Shown: positions 1 to 11,214, counted from the stretch's first letter. The stretch: 64,000 nt of DNA from Tillandsia leiboldiana (GCA_029204045.2 JAQNDB010000243.1:44017-108016), one strand, 5' to 3'. A program made the numbers and translations. Notes: a model not told the origin generated them from the sequence alone.

Positions 1-1380
1 GAGCAGATGCAGACTGGTTTGTTAGGGGACTTTTCAGTTGATGCTGCGGGAGTACTCCGGTACAGGGACCGAGCTTGCGTGCCTATGGATGCAGAGATTC
101 GAGAGCAGATCTTGAGGGAGGCCCACTATACACCTTATACCATCCACCCTGGTGGGACTAAGATGTATAGGGATCTGAAGGCACAGTTTTGGTGGAATGG
201 GATGAAAAGAGACATTGGGAGATTTGTAGCGCACTGTTTAACTTGTCAGCAAGTAAAGGCTGAGCATCGTGTACCTGCTGGCAAGTTGCAGAGTCTCCCA
301 ATCCCTGAATGGAAATGGGAACATGTTACGATGGATTTTGTCACTGGGTTGCCGAGAGCACAGACGGGAGCGGATGCTATCTGGGTAGTCGTGGACAGGC
401 TTACCAAATCCGCTCACTTTTTACCGGTTCAGATGACTTGGCCGATGGAGCGACTGGCGCAGGTGTACTTGGCTGAGGTGGTTAGATTGCACGGGGTACC
501 CGTTTCCATCGTATCAGATAGAGACCCGAGGTTTGTCTCGCATTTCTGGAGGAGTTTACAGACAGCCTTGGGGACGCAGCTCCGATTTAGTACAGCATTC
601 CACCCACAGACCGATGGGCAGTCAGAGCGCACTATTCAGACCCTCGAGGATATGTTGAGAGCATGCATTCTGGACTTTGGGGGAGGATGGTACCGACACT
701 TGGGATTAGTTGAGTTTGCGTACAACAACAGCTATCAAGCGAGCATTCAGATGGCTCCGTTTGAAGCGTTGTATGGACGCAAGTGTCGGTCACCCCTTTA
801 TTGGAGTGACGTGGGTGAGAAGAAGACTTTGGGTCCTGATCTACTGTTGGAGGCAGAGGAAAAGGTCAGATTGATACGACGACACCTAGAGACCGCCCAG
901 AGTCGACAGAGGAGTTATGCTGATACTCGACGGCGAGACTTAGAGTTTCAGGTGGGTGACCATGTTTTTCTGAAAGTCTCGCCTTCGAAGGGGATTCGGA
1001 GATTTGGTATTCGTGGGAAACTGAGCCCTCGTTTTATTGGACCTTTTGAGGTGTTGGAGCGCTTAGGGCCAGTTGCCTACAGGCTTGCGCTTCCTCCCAG
1101 GCTTTCAGGTGTTCACAATGTGTTTCATGTATCGACGCTGAGGAGGTATGTTCATGACCCGTCTCATATTATCGATTTCACTCCATTGGAGGTTGCTGAG
1201 GACCTGAGTTATGTTGAGCGGCCGTTGAGGATCTTGGAGCGTGAGGTTAGGGAGTTGCGCAGTCGGGCCATCCCCTATGTGAAGGTTCTCTGGAGCAGTC
1301 ATGATGAGCGCGAGGCTACCTGGGAGTTGGAGTCAGCGATGATGGATGCTCACCCCCACTTGTTTGAGGCTCCTATCTGA
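1..1380 (+). CDS. T1 pol C-terminus: integrase with chromodomain (5' partial)
   Basis: This is the C-terminal part of a gypsy polyprotein, open from base 1 to TGA at 1380. Counting from the Met at base 7, the zinc-binding HHCC motif is H40, H47, C77, C80. The catalytic triad is D110, D171 and E207, giving the DD35E spacing of retroviral-type integrases. The C-terminal portion has the GDHVFLKVSP and KLSPRFIGPFEVLER stretches usual in plant gypsy integrases, and ends with a chromodomain-like segment (about residues 400-457) that in related elements guides insertion to heterochromatin. There are no stops or frameshifts, so the fragment was recently functional. Protease, reverse transcriptase and RNase H should lie upstream, outside the window. 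Confidence 0.95.
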   Translation, partial: EQMQTGLLGDFSVDAAGVLRYRDRACVPMDAEIREQILREAHYTPYTIHPGGTKMYRDLKAQFWWNGMKRDIGRFVAHCLTCQQVKAEHRVPAGKLQSLPIPEWKWEHVTMDFVTGLPRAQTGADAIWVVVDRLTKSAHFLPVQMTWPMERLAQVYLAEVVRLHGVPVSIVSDRDPRFVSHFWRSLQTALGTQLRFSTAFHPQTDGQSERTIQTLEDMLRACILDFGGGWYRHLGLVEFAYNNSYQASIQMAPFEALYGRKCRSPLYWSDVGEKKTLGPDLLLEAEEKVRLIRRHLETAQSRQRSYADTRRRDLEFQVGDHVFLKVSPSKGIRRFGIRGKLSPRFIGPFEVLERLGPVAYRLALPPRLSGVHNVFHVSTLRRYVHDPSHIIDFTPLEVAEDLSYVERPLRILEREVRELRSRAIPYVKVLWSSHDEREATWELESAMMDAHPHLFEAPI

Positions 1381-1418
1381 GGTATGATTTTGTTTCGAGG
1401 ACGAAACTTTTTCTTGTA

Positions 1419-1426
1419 GGGGAGGG
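1419..1426 (+). other. T1 polypurine tract
   Basis: GGGGAGGG lies directly before the TGTTGTG start of the 3' LTR, 39 bp after the pol stop. This is the expected plus-strand priming site for reverse transcription and fixes the LTR start at 1427. Confidence 0.85.
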
Positions 1427-1751
1427 TGTTGTGTACTGGGTTTTCCCTTGCGATTTTCCGATGAATCCACTGTGTAGAACACCTAGTGTTGGTGTCTGGC
1501 CCATGGTGCATCGAAGGGATGCCACAGATGGACCTCGTGAGACTTGGATAGATGATTTGGCCTTCGGCTGTGATTGCCGAATTTTTGAAAAGGTTTGGGC
1601 CAATCTGAGGTTGGATTTGGATTCAGCGCGGAAAAACGCTTGAAAACGGCTATTTGCTTGTTGAATTTGGAGTCCGGATGACCAAATGCGGGCTTCCGGA
1701 AGATTTGGGGGATTTTCGGTGCACGGGGGTGACGCGTGGACCGGCCAGCGC

Positions 1752-2107
1752 CACGTGGCGCCCTTTTATTGGCCGGCTCACGCGGCTGGGTCCACGCAAT
1801 GGCGCGGCGGTGCATGGACCGCGGCGGGTGGACGCGTGGCGTGCCCTGGTAGGCGGGCGCACGCGGCGCGGCTCACGGGAATTGCGGGTTGGCGGTGGAC
1901 CGGGCGCATGACACGTGGCGGCTTCGGATTCGTCGGTCCACGTGGGCGCGGTCCACGGGTGCGCGGGGGGGGCGCCTCGGTACTGTGCGCGCACGTGCGC
2001 GCACAGTGGCGCCAGGGGGGGGGCGGTCGGCCGCACTCGAGTGCGACACGTGTCGCCTCGAGATTGGCCGGCCGTACCTACCCCCGTTGACTGCGGGGGG
2101 CCACGTG
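1752..2107 (+). promoter_or_regulatory. T1 U3 cluster of G-box (CACGTG) motifs
   Basis: Six exact CACGTG palindromes start at 1752, 1912, 1939, 1992, 2047 and 2102, mostly in the form CACGTGGC. The first is followed by ATTGG (1768-1772), an inverted CCAAT box. CACGTG is the core bound by plant bZIP and bHLH factors (G-box/ABRE). The cluster lies just upstream of the TATA box and recurs in T2-T5, so it is probably the enhancer of these elements. Confidence 0.6.
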
Positions 2108-2272
2108 GCGTAGGCGGGCCGCTGGGATCCGCTGTCCCCTGTTTGGGGGTGACGTGGCCGCTCCTGGTTGTTTCGGGCGCGTCGGACAGGGGCGGTGCGA
2201 CCGGGTTTCCGGGCGCAGTGCGCCCGAAAGTTGCGCCCGAAAACCCGGCCCGAATGCTTAGTGGGCTGGGCC

Positions 2273-2280
2273 TATAAATA
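2273..2280 (+). promoter_or_regulatory. T1 LTR TATA box
   Basis: TATAAATA follows GGGCTGGGCC and precedes a pyrimidine-rich start region. The same TATAAATA is at the matching place in T3 (25768), T4 (42293) and T5 (60271), so it marks the U3/R promoter. Confidence 0.75.
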
Positions 2281-3780
2281 GCTTCCCCCATTCGTCTTGT
2301 AGGCTTTTTGGACTCTATTTTCGCTGGGCTTTCTTCACGGCGATTCCTCCTCTCTCAGAGCTCAACCCTTTGGAGAAGTTTGAAGATTTTTGGAGGCACG
2401 CATCCCGAGGTTCACCATTTTACGGCGCGGCGCGACGCTTGTTCTCCGGCGATCCTCTTCACCCCTTCTCAGTGTTTGGACTCCTCCGACTCACCCCGAC
2501 CTCGGAATTCGCCGATTCTTGCGCCGTTGGACTCTTGACAGGTAGGGCTTCAACTCCTGTGTTTTGTGGTTCCTCGATTTCCGTGCTGATATTGGAGTTT
2601 TCCGAGCAACCATTTGACCCTTTTTCTTCGCGGACTTTTGGGACAGCACCGCGGTGTTCTTGCCATATCTTTTCGCTCGGACGTCGGAACGAGGCGATTC
2701 AAAAGGCAATTTTCATCTACGCTTCGCAAGGAGTCTCCTGGATTTTTCTCAGAATTTTCTGAATTTTACTCGAGGGTGAGAATCTTCTTCCTCTGTGGTT
2801 CCTTGTTACAGGAATTTAGTGCAGTTTGGGTTTGGGGTGTACCCCTTGTCGGATTTTTATCTCAGCGTAGGAAACTCCAAATTGGGCGTGCAGGTACTCG
2901 TTTCGACGGGCTCGTCGCAAGGATCGCGATAGTATTTTTCTTGGATTTTTCTGGGCATTATTCGCAGGTAAAAATTAGTGAATTGTGGACTGCTGGTTTG
3001 GGGGACAGATTCTGGAATTGTGGATGTTAAGCTTATGTATTTTTCCTTTGGGGTATTTTGTACAGATTGGTGGTGTGTTGGACTGATCTTGGACTTCGCC
3101 TTTGGGAATTTTGGAATAGCGCTCGAGGTGGGTGATGTTGAGAACCTCCTGCTTGTGAATGTCACTAGGCCTATTGGAATGCCACGATTATATGTTATTA
3201 AATATGAATGTATCTAGCATGCTTGCATGATATTAAGGTTCTTTTGCTAATACTTGCATTGTTAGCAAGCTACAAGTTCATGAGTGGTGTTTCCATGTTT
3301 AGATATGCAATTTAATTAGTTGGAATGAATGCTATAGCCATATCATATTGTGTGTTAAGGAAAGGTTTGGGCATGGGGTTAGAATGCATGTTGTAAAAGG
3401 GGTACTTGCTAGTTAATTGTACATCTAAATTGTATCATGTATCGTATATCATGCCACGTGTACATCGGAGGGTCCAAACATTTAATGTTGCATATGTTAG
3501 AATAATTAAAAAGAGGTTTATCAAGTTAATGACTTTTGCATGCTTGAATGGTCACCTAGATAGGCCACCTTTTTCTGCTACACTATCATGCTGGAATTGA
3601 CTTAGGAGAAACCATGTTGCATTCTTTCTTCAGTCACTTAGACATAGGGGATATTATGCTCGGGTTGGAGCAGGGGCTGGGTTAGTGTAGTCAGATACTT
3701 GGGTTTCGGGGAGAGGGTTTTGGGCTTCCTTTGGGAGACGGTACTTTCCTTATAGAGCGGAGTGCGCGATTTGCAGACTT

Positions 3781-4020
3781 GAGACCCTGGGACTCCTGTC
3801 CCATATCGGTGTTATGTGTAGGCTGGCATACCCGATTTGGCAGACATTGAGAACCCTACCCCTTATCGGTGCTATGCGTAGGCTGGCATACCCGATTTAG
3901 CAGACCTTGAGACTCCTGTCCCATACCGGTGTTATGCGTAGGCTGGCATACCAGATTTGGCAGACATTGAGACTCCTATTCCACACCGGTGTTATGCGTA
4001 GGCTGGCATACCCGATGTGG
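3781..4020 (+). repeat. 60-bp tandem repeat, four copies, in T1 LTR
   Basis: Four consecutive 60-bp units share the core GTAGGCTGGCATACC, with the period exact across all copies. The matching regions of T3 (about 27690) and T4 (about 55830) carry a single copy, so the array expanded in the T1 lineage. Confidence 0.9.
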
Positions 4021-4773
4021 CAGGCTTCGATTCTCTGATGCATACTTTTAGCTATCTTTAGCTGGGCAGGTAGAGGCATATTAGTGGTAGCTTTTATCAG
4101 GAGTCATACTCTTAGTTACCGCATTTATTCCTTTAGCCTCTGGTAGACCTAGTGGGCAGGTAGGAGTTCGTGTTGAGGTTTACCCACTAGGGGAGGCTAC
4201 TGTCTTTACTGTAGTACTGACCCCCCACTGTTTTTCCCTTTTCTTGTCCCCTTTGTTTTGCAGAGTCATCTGCCGGAGTTGCGGGGCCTACCTACCAGGA
4301 TCGAGGTAAGAGGATCGCCGACTAGATAGCTGCTACCCCGAGCTCGAGTTTTTGGTAGTTTTGTCGTATCCCCAGTACACTCAGACGGTTGTATTTTTCC
4401 TTTTATTTTGGGTCTGGCTGCGGCCAGCTGGTTGTATATATTTCGTGAGCTGGGAGAGACACTTGTATATTTTTGAGAGCTTACTGTACTTTCCTTTCCA
4501 GTATTTGTCTGAGTTGTATTAGTTTTAGTTTAGCTCTGTTTTATGCTCCTTTATTACTTGTTTTATATCTGAGCAGGTTATCAGCGCTTCGTGTACACGG
4601 AAAATTCCGTATGCACGGCGGATCTGTGGACGGGCCCGGGTTCTGGTTTACACCCGGGGCGTGACATTTTAGCTCTTAATAATGACGTCAATGTAACTGA
4701 ACTTAAAATACTAACTTTTATGCATATACAGGTAATTCTATTGTCAAGAATACCTAAATTACTTGTCTAGGAT

Positions 4774-7294
4774 ATGGATAAGACATGGATTCTTAAGCCA
4801 AGGTAATGTTCTAATTAATATTTCTAAAGTTATGAATATTAAGTTATGTTAGTATATAAAATTAAGTAATATTTATTTGTACCATTCAATTAATGTATTT
4901 AGGTCAAGTGATGATTACCAACAAGGATTGAATCAATTCCTCAAATTTGCATTTGACAATGCATCTAAAGAAAGTATGATCCTTTGCCCATGTAGAAAAT
5001 GCACTAATTGCTTTTGGAAAGAAGAGGAAGTTGTCTATGAACATCTGTTATGTGATGGATTTATGCAAGGTTATACAAGATGGATATTTCATGGAGAGGA
5101 TATTATCCAAACAAAACCTAATGAGAATGTCAACATTCAGAATGAACAAAGCAGTGATGAAATGAACGATCTTTTACACGATGCATTTTTTAATCCAGAG
5201 TTAGATTTAGATGTGGGAGATTTAGATATTGAAGAATTGACAGCGGAGCCAGATGAAGAGACTAAAAAATTTTATAATTTAGTGAAAGATGCTAATCAAG
5301 AAATATATCCAGGTTGTAAGAAGTTCTCAAAACTCTCATTTATTGTGAGACTATTACAAATAAAATGCTTAGGGGGATGGAGCAATAAAAGCTTTGAAAT
5401 GCTTTTAAATTTGTTAAAAGAAGTATTACCAGCAGGTGAAACTTTGCCAAGTACCTTTTATGAGACTGACAAAATCATTAAAGATTTGGGTCTAGGCTAC
5501 GAGAAAATTGATGCATGCCCAAATAATTGTATGCTATATCGGAAGGAATTTGCTAATGCATCTTTATGCCATGTCTGTGGTGTCTCAAGGTGGAAAACTG
5601 TTGAAAGTAAAGTGAAAATTAAAAAATCAAGAAAGAATCGTGAACAAAAGGTTTCTGCAAAAGTATTGAGGTACTTTCCACTAAAACCAAGACTACAAAG
5701 GTTATTTATGTCTTCAAAAACAGCAGCAGATATGAGATGGCATAACGACGGGCGTACAAAAGATGGAGTACTTAGACATCCTGCTGACTCTCCTGCATGG
5801 AAAGATTTTGACTACAAGCATCAATTGTTTTCATCGGACCCGCGGAATGTTAGGCTAGGGCTGGCAAGTGATGGCTTTAATCCATTTAGCACAATGAGTA
5901 TTGCTCATAGCACATGGCCTGTTGTTTTAATTCCTTATAATTTGCCCCCTTGGATGTGCATGAAGCAACCATACTTTATACTCTCATTACTTATTCCTGG
6001 TCCATCTGCCCCTGGGAATGATATTGATGTGTACATGCAGCCATTGATAGATGAATTAAAGGAGTTATGGGATGAAGGCATCAAAACATACGATGTATCT
6101 TGCAAACAAACATTTCAAATGCGTGCCGCAATTTTGTGGACCATTAGTGATTTTCCAGGCTATGCTTGTCTTTCGGGATGGAGCACAAAAGGGCGACTTG
6201 CTTGTCCTTATTGTAATGGTGAAACTTGCTCTGAATATTTAAAGCATGGAAGAAAATTCTGTTACATGGGACATCGTAGATTCCTGGATAATGAACATAA
6301 ATTTCGACGTGATGTCACATCTTTCAATGGTAAGCAGGAACATAGAGCTGCACCAACTCCACTTTCTGGTTGTGATGTTTTAGAGCAAGTCAAAGATGTT
6401 AACATTATATTGGGAAAGCATAATTGTAATATAAGAAGTGGAAAACGTAAGCGAGCTGAAGATGTTCAACCTTCACATAATTGGAAGAAGCGGAGCATTT
6501 TTTTTGAATTGCCGTATTGGGAAACTCTTCTAGTACGTCATAACTTTGATGTTATGCATATTGAAAAGAATTGTACTGATAATGTAGTTTATACATTACT
6601 AAATTCAGACGGAAAATCAAAAGATACTTTCAAGTCTCGTCTTGACCTTCAAGAAATGGGAATAAGACAAGATCTTCATCCAGTATCAAATGGAACCAAA
6701 ACATATCTACCCCCGTCATGCTTCTCCATGAGTAGAAAGGAAAAGGAAATTTTTTGTAAATTATTAAAGGGAGTTAAATTTCCTGATGGTTATGCATCAA
6801 ATATCTCAAATCGTGTACATATTAAGGAGCTAAAAATTTTGGGGCTCAAGAGTCATGATAGTCATGTGTTGATGCAGCATTTGCTCCCATTAGCTGTTAG
6901 AAGGATCTTGCCAGAAAATGTTAGCTTGGCCTTGATAGAGCTAAGTAGCTTTTTTAGGGAATTGTGCTGTAAATCTATTCAGGTGAAGGATATGCAACAA
7001 TTAGAAGATCGAATAGCATTGACAATATGCCATCTTGAGAGAATATTTCCTCCATCCTTTTTCGACGTCATGGTCCATTTGCCAATTCACCTTGCTAGTG
7101 AGGCCAAACTTGCTGGTCCAGTGCAATACCGTTGGATGTATCCAATTGAGAGGTATATTATGATATTAAGATTTGACTTGTAATTTAATAAATTACTCAT
7201 TTTTTGTTGTTATTTATTCTATTTTGGTTCTTATTTTTATATATTTAGGTTTCTTTTGAGATTGAAGTCATATGTACGAAATAGAAAGCAATGA
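4774..7294 (+). CDS. TNP2-type CACTA transposase, spliced, C-terminally truncated
   Basis: Proposed exons are 4774-4802, 4903-7152 and 7249-7294, all with GT-AG borders. The first exon encodes MDKTWILKPR, the usual start of TNP2 proteins; an ATG at 4877 is intronic. In order, the protein has a transposase-associated domain with paired cysteines (CPCRKC), the transposase_21 core (including RWHNDGRTKDGVLRHPADS, FNPFSTM, GWSTKGRLACPYC and FDVMHIEKNCTDN), and the start of a DUF4218-like region (SFFRELCCKS...ERIFPPSFFDVMVHLPIHL). After the last splice, reading continues LKSYVRNRKQ and stops at 7292-7294, where family members run on for several hundred residues. The end has therefore been lost. It would act in the nucleus on the element's ends; activity of this truncated form is doubtful. 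Confidence 0.85.
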
Positions 7295-8098
7295 TAGCAT
7301 CTATTATGCAAAATAAGTCTACCGATGCACCTTCACCTACTAATCCATTGGATGGTCGACAGGTTTACTTTACTAATTAAGTATTTATAAAAGAATTTAT
7401 TAAATAATATCTTCTTGAAATTACATAGTGTTATTTCTTTTGTAGAATGTTGTTGATACAAATATTCCTAATGATACATTTGAAGGAGAAGTGCGATCGT
7501 CATCATCCAATCACCAATTTCCGTCTTATCAAGTAAATATCTTGTCTAGCTAGATTGCGAAATTATATGTTATGTCATTCTCTAATTTATATATATATAG
7601 GTGCACCAAACGAAGAAAAGGAGGGTGCGATATGAACATGAAACCGAGGTAACATCTATTTTGATTAATATTAATTTTTAAAAGTTATCCAATAGTAAAA
7701 TATATGTGCCTCTATATAGGATAATCCTAGACGGGATGATAAAGAAGTGTTCTTGATGTCCCTTGGACAACCTCATCGCCCTGTAGCACGAGGACTTTTA
7801 TTTAGTAAGGATCCTTCTACTATTGTAGGAGGCGAAAAATTAGGTGATCAATATTGGGAAATCTATGTTGAGGTAGTAATGATTCCTACAGAGAGTCTGA
7901 TTCGGAGCTATCATGGTATGAAGATGATAGGTGATGCTGCAAGACAATTTATTGCTTGGCCATCCTATCTTGTAAGTATAATACATATATACATAAACAA
8001 TGACATGTATTAGTTTGGTAAATATTGAAAATTATTGATCTCAATTCATTTTTTTTCCTCTAATGTAGGTTAAGCCAGTTAGAAGGTTAAAACAGTGA
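7291..8098 (+). CDS. Second CACTA gene, five-exon model, 162 aa
   Basis: Five blocks join in frame through GT-AG introns: 7291-7362, 7446-7532, 7601-7648, 7720-7971 and 8069-8098 (24, 29, 16 and 84 codons, then 9 and a stop). Introns are 68-97 bp and AT-rich. The fourth exon carries the only recognisable motif, DAARQFIAWPSYL near its end, like the (A)VGxFVAWPxxLV motif of proteins found with plant CACTA transposases (DUF8039-like, from memory of the family). Exon 3 is basic (KKRRVRYEHE). The ATG overlaps the end of the transposase frame by 4 bp in another frame, so a deletion may have fused TNP2 to an internal part of this gene; the true start may be missing. Function unknown. Confidence 0.55.
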
Positions 8099-8429
8099 GA
8101 ACGTTAAGCTAGGGAGACAGATTTTGGGGAGTCTAGGTGGGTTCTCTTTTCTTCACCATTCTTACACATTTAGTATATTTTTTAATTGATAAGCCTTTGA
8201 ATATATGTCTTTGATTTGTGAGTTTATTTATCTTCTTTACAACTCAAATATATTATGGATGGTGTCAGAGCAATTATTAGATTTTACATTTGTTAGGTTT
8301 TGTTAGGTTAAGAATTTTTATTTTACATACTGTTCCTCAACTATAGGCTTAGGCATAGTGTTCTAATTTGACATAGTGTTCTAATATAAATTTGACATAA
8401 TGTAATTACAAGTTAGTTAGAAGCATTTC
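8099..8429 (+). other. CACTA noncoding spacer
   Basis: AT-rich sequence between the second gene and the repeat array. I see no coding frame or recognisable repeat; it probably holds the 3' untranslated region. Confidence 0.5.
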
Positions 8430-8708
8430 GAATCGATGTCAAAGCGGTCGACTCGAAAAATGGGTTGGAATTGAGAGTTTTTGAAGCTTTAAATTGCAAA
8501 GCTTAAGTCCCCGTTCGCCGAATTTGCAAAATGGCGAAATGCGGCGAATTGACCTGTAACATATTTTAAATATGATTACAGTCGAGTTCGGTGCGTTTCG
8601 GACCGACGCGAAGTGCATCGGGTCGAAAAGTGAGTTGAAGTTCAAGGAATTAGCGAATTTCATCAATTGTAAAATTCGCCGAAAAAACCAATTTTCACGA
8701 GATATAAC

Positions 8709-9060
8709 AGGGCTGCTGTTTTGAGCAGCAGCATTGCTGGTGTTTTGAGCAGCAGGGCTGCTGCTCAAAGCAGCAGGGCTGCTGCTCAAAGCAGCAGGGC
8801 TGCTGCTTTGAGCAGCAGCAAGCTGCTGCTTTGAGCAGCAGCAAGCTGCTGCTTGAGCAGCAGCACAGGCTGCTGCTCAAGCAGCAGCCTTGCTGCTGCT
8901 CAAAGCAGCAGGCTGCTGCTTGAGCAGCAGCACAGGCTGCTGCTTTGAGCAGCAGCAAGCTGCTGCTCAAAGCAGCAGCAAGCTGCTTGAGCAGCAGCCT
9001 TGCTGCTGCTTCAGCAGCAGCACAGGATGCTGCTCAAGCAGCAGCCTTGCTGCTGCTTTG
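8709..9060. repeat. CTG/CAG palindrome field 1
   Basis: Repeated CTGCTGCT...AGCAGCAG inverted motifs separated by 2-6 bases (CAA, CAAG, TTTGAG), each able to fold into a short hairpin on either strand. This differs from a simple trinucleotide repeat because orientation flips at nearly every unit. Confidence 0.85.
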
Positions 9061-9317
9061 CTTGTGCCCGCTCGCGAATTTACAAAATGGCGAAATGCGG
9101 CGAAATGACCTGTAACATATTTTAAATATGATTACAGTCGAGTTCGGTGCGTTTCGGACCGACGCGAAGTGCATCGGGTCGAAAAGTGAGTTGAAGTTCA
9201 AGAAATTAGCCAATTTCATAAATTCTGATTTTTGATATCGGCAAGCTCTTTTCATCTGCGTTTTGCCGCCAACTAGAAAATCGAAAAAGCTTACCGATAA
9301 CAAAAATCAGAATTTCT

Positions 9318-9669
9318 GAAATTCGCTAAGTCCTTGAACTTCAACTCACTTTTCGACCCGATGCACCTCGCGTCGGTCCGAAACGCACCGAACACGACTG
9401 TAATCATATTTAAAATATGTTACAGATCATTTCGCCGCATTTCGCCATTTTGCAGATTCGGCGAACGGGGATTTAAGCTTTGCAATTTAAAGCTTCAAAG
9501 TGATTCCAATCAAGCTTCAAAGCTTTGCAATTTAAAGCTTTAAAAATGCGGCGAAATGACCTGTAACATATTTTAAATATGATTACAGTCGAATTCGGTG
9601 CGTTTCGGACCGACGCGAAGTGCATCGGGTCGAAAAGTGAGTTGAAGTTCAAGAAATTAGCGAATTTCA
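9318..9669. repeat. Inverted repeat of module A, copy 1
   Basis: The left arm 9318-9440 is the near-complete reverse complement of the right arm 9546-9669. The 105-bp loop contains duplicated AAGCTTTGCAATTTAAAGCTT-like palindromic sequence. A transcript would fold into a hairpin with about 123 bp of stem. Confidence 0.88.
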
Positions 9670-9700
9670 TAAATTCTTATTTTTGATATCGGCAAGCTCT

Positions 9701-10256
9701 TGAGCAGCAGCACAGGCCCTTGCTTCTGCTTTGAGCAGCAGCTTTGCTGCTGCTCAAAGCATGTTGCTTTGAGCAGCAGCAAGGCTGCTGCTTGAGCATC
9801 AGCACAGGCTGCTGCTCAAGCAGCAGTGCCTTGAGCAGCAGCCTGTGCTGCTGCTCAAGCAGCAGCTTCTGCTTTGGCTGCTGCTTGAGCAGCAGCCTGT
9901 GCTGGCTGCTGCCTTGAGCAGCAGCCAGCAGCTGCTGCTGCCTGGCTGCTGCTTGAGCAGTAGCCTGGCTGCTGCCTTGAGCAGCAGCCTTGCTGCTGCT
10001 CAAAGCAGCAGCTGTGCTGCTGCTCAAGGCAGCAGCCTGCTGCTTGAGCAGCAGCCTTGCTGCTGCTCAAGCAGCAGCCTGGCTGCTGCCTTGAGCAGCA
10101 GCCTTGCTGCTGCTCAAAGCAGCAGCTTGCTGCTTGAGCAGCAGCACAGGCTGCTGCTTTGAGCAGCAGGGCTGCTGCTCAAAGCAGCAGCCTGCTGCTT
10201 GAGTAGCAGCACAGCTGCTCAAGCAGCAGCTTGCTGCTGCTCAAGCAGCAGCCTTG
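9701..10256. repeat. CTG/CAG palindrome field 2
   Basis: About 555 bp of the alternating CTGCTGCT/AGCAGCAG motif, the longest of the four fields. It is directly followed by a short module-A fragment (TGCGTTTCGGACCGACGCG). Confidence 0.85.
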
Positions 10257-10834
10257 GGTGCGTTTCGGACCGACGCGGTGCATCGGGCGAATTTGCAAAA
10301 TGCCGAAATGCGGCGAAATGACCTGTAACATATTTTAAATATGATTACAGTCGAGTTCGGTGCGTTTCGGACCGACGCGAAGTCCATCGGGTCGAAAAGT
10401 GAGTTGAAGTTCAAGAAATTAGCGAATTTCATAAATTCTTATTTTTGATATCGGCAAGCTCTTTTCATCTGCGTTTTGCCGCCAACTAGAAAATCGAAAT
10501 TGTAATTTTTCTTCTTCCCTTTATTCTACAAATTTTTCTTAAACTTCCCACGATTTATTTTAAATTTTTGGGCTGCTCTAAGCCCTCGGAATAGGGCTTC
10601 GAAAAAGCTTGGCGATAAACTGCATCAGCAAAAACTGCAGTTTCAGAATTCTTAAAGCATTTTGCTTCGCTTCGTTCTCCTATTTTCTTTCAATCTCTCA
10701 CCTCGGCAGTTCATCCCTTTTAATCAGCAGACTTTTCTGAGACACCTCACGATTTCTTCTTAATTTTTTGACTACTCTAAGTCTTCAAAATAGGGCCTCG
10801 AAAAAGCTTACCGATAACAAAATTCAGAATTTCT

Positions 10835-11184
10835 GAAATTCCTAAGTCCTAGAACTTCAACTCACTTTTCGACCCGATGCACTTCGCGTCGGTCCGAAAC
10901 GCACCGAACTCGACTGTAATCATATTTAAAATATGTTACAGATCATTTCGCCGCATTTCGCCATTTTGCAGATTCGGCGAACGGGGATTTAAGCTTTGCA
11001 ATTTAAAGCTTCAAAGTGATTCCAATCAAGCTTCAAAGCTTTGCAATTTAAAGCTTTAAAAATGCGGCGAAATGACCTGTAACATATTTTAAATATGATT
11101 ACAGTCGAGTTCGGTGCGTTTCGGACCGACGCGAAGTGCATCGGGTCGAAAAGTGAGTTGAAGTTCAAGAAATTAGCGAATTTC
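10835..11184. repeat. Inverted repeat of module A, copy 2
   Basis: Arms 10835-10956 and 11062-11184 with a 105-bp loop, nearly identical to the copy at 9318-9669. It came with the 1.5 kb tandem duplication, and the loop length is the same. Confidence 0.88.
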
Positions 11185-11214
11185 ATAAATTCTTATTTTT
11201 GATATCGGCAAGCT

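Larger units (their letters stand above)
1..4666 (+). mobile_element. T1: Tekay-like chromovirus (Ty3/gypsy), 3' part
   Basis: The window opens inside the pol gene of a Ty3/gypsy LTR retrotransposon and contains its integrase end, polypurine tract and complete 3' LTR. The C-terminal chromodomain places it among chromoviruses, and the very long LTR with a TGT...ACA border and GGGGCGTGACA end suits the Tekay/Del group (family knowledge). The right border at 4666 abuts the 5' leader of a CACTA transposase gene, so T1 inserted into that DNA transposon. The candidate target-site duplication on this side is TTTTA (4667-4671); its partner lies left of the window. Confidence 0.9.
1427..4666 (+). repeat. 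T1 3' LTR (3240 bp)
   Basis: The LTR begins TGTTGTGTACTGGG after the polypurine tract and ends GGGGCGTGACA. A related full-length copy at 59428-62726 confirms both borders. Order: GC-rich U3 with CACGTG motifs, TATA box at 2273, a long transcribed leader with CAGGT(A/G)-type steps, a 60-bp tandem repeat, then an AT-rich U5 with a conserved GC-rich end. Open frames inside it are short and overlap on both strands, so I call no gene here. Confidence 0.9.

Noticed and set aside
1650..2291. Overlapping GC-rich frames in the U3 of T1 (likewise in T2-T5), up to about 390 codons in the T5/E4 overlap
   Set aside because: GC-rich LTR sequence rarely contains stops. The frames differ between LTR copies, overlap on both strands, and the longest fuses T5 LTR sequence to the E4 extra ORF.
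4877..4902. Start of the transposase at the ATG at 4877
   Set aside because: These codons lie in the first intron. The upstream exon at 4774-4802 gives the MDKTWILKPR start typical of the family and joins in frame.
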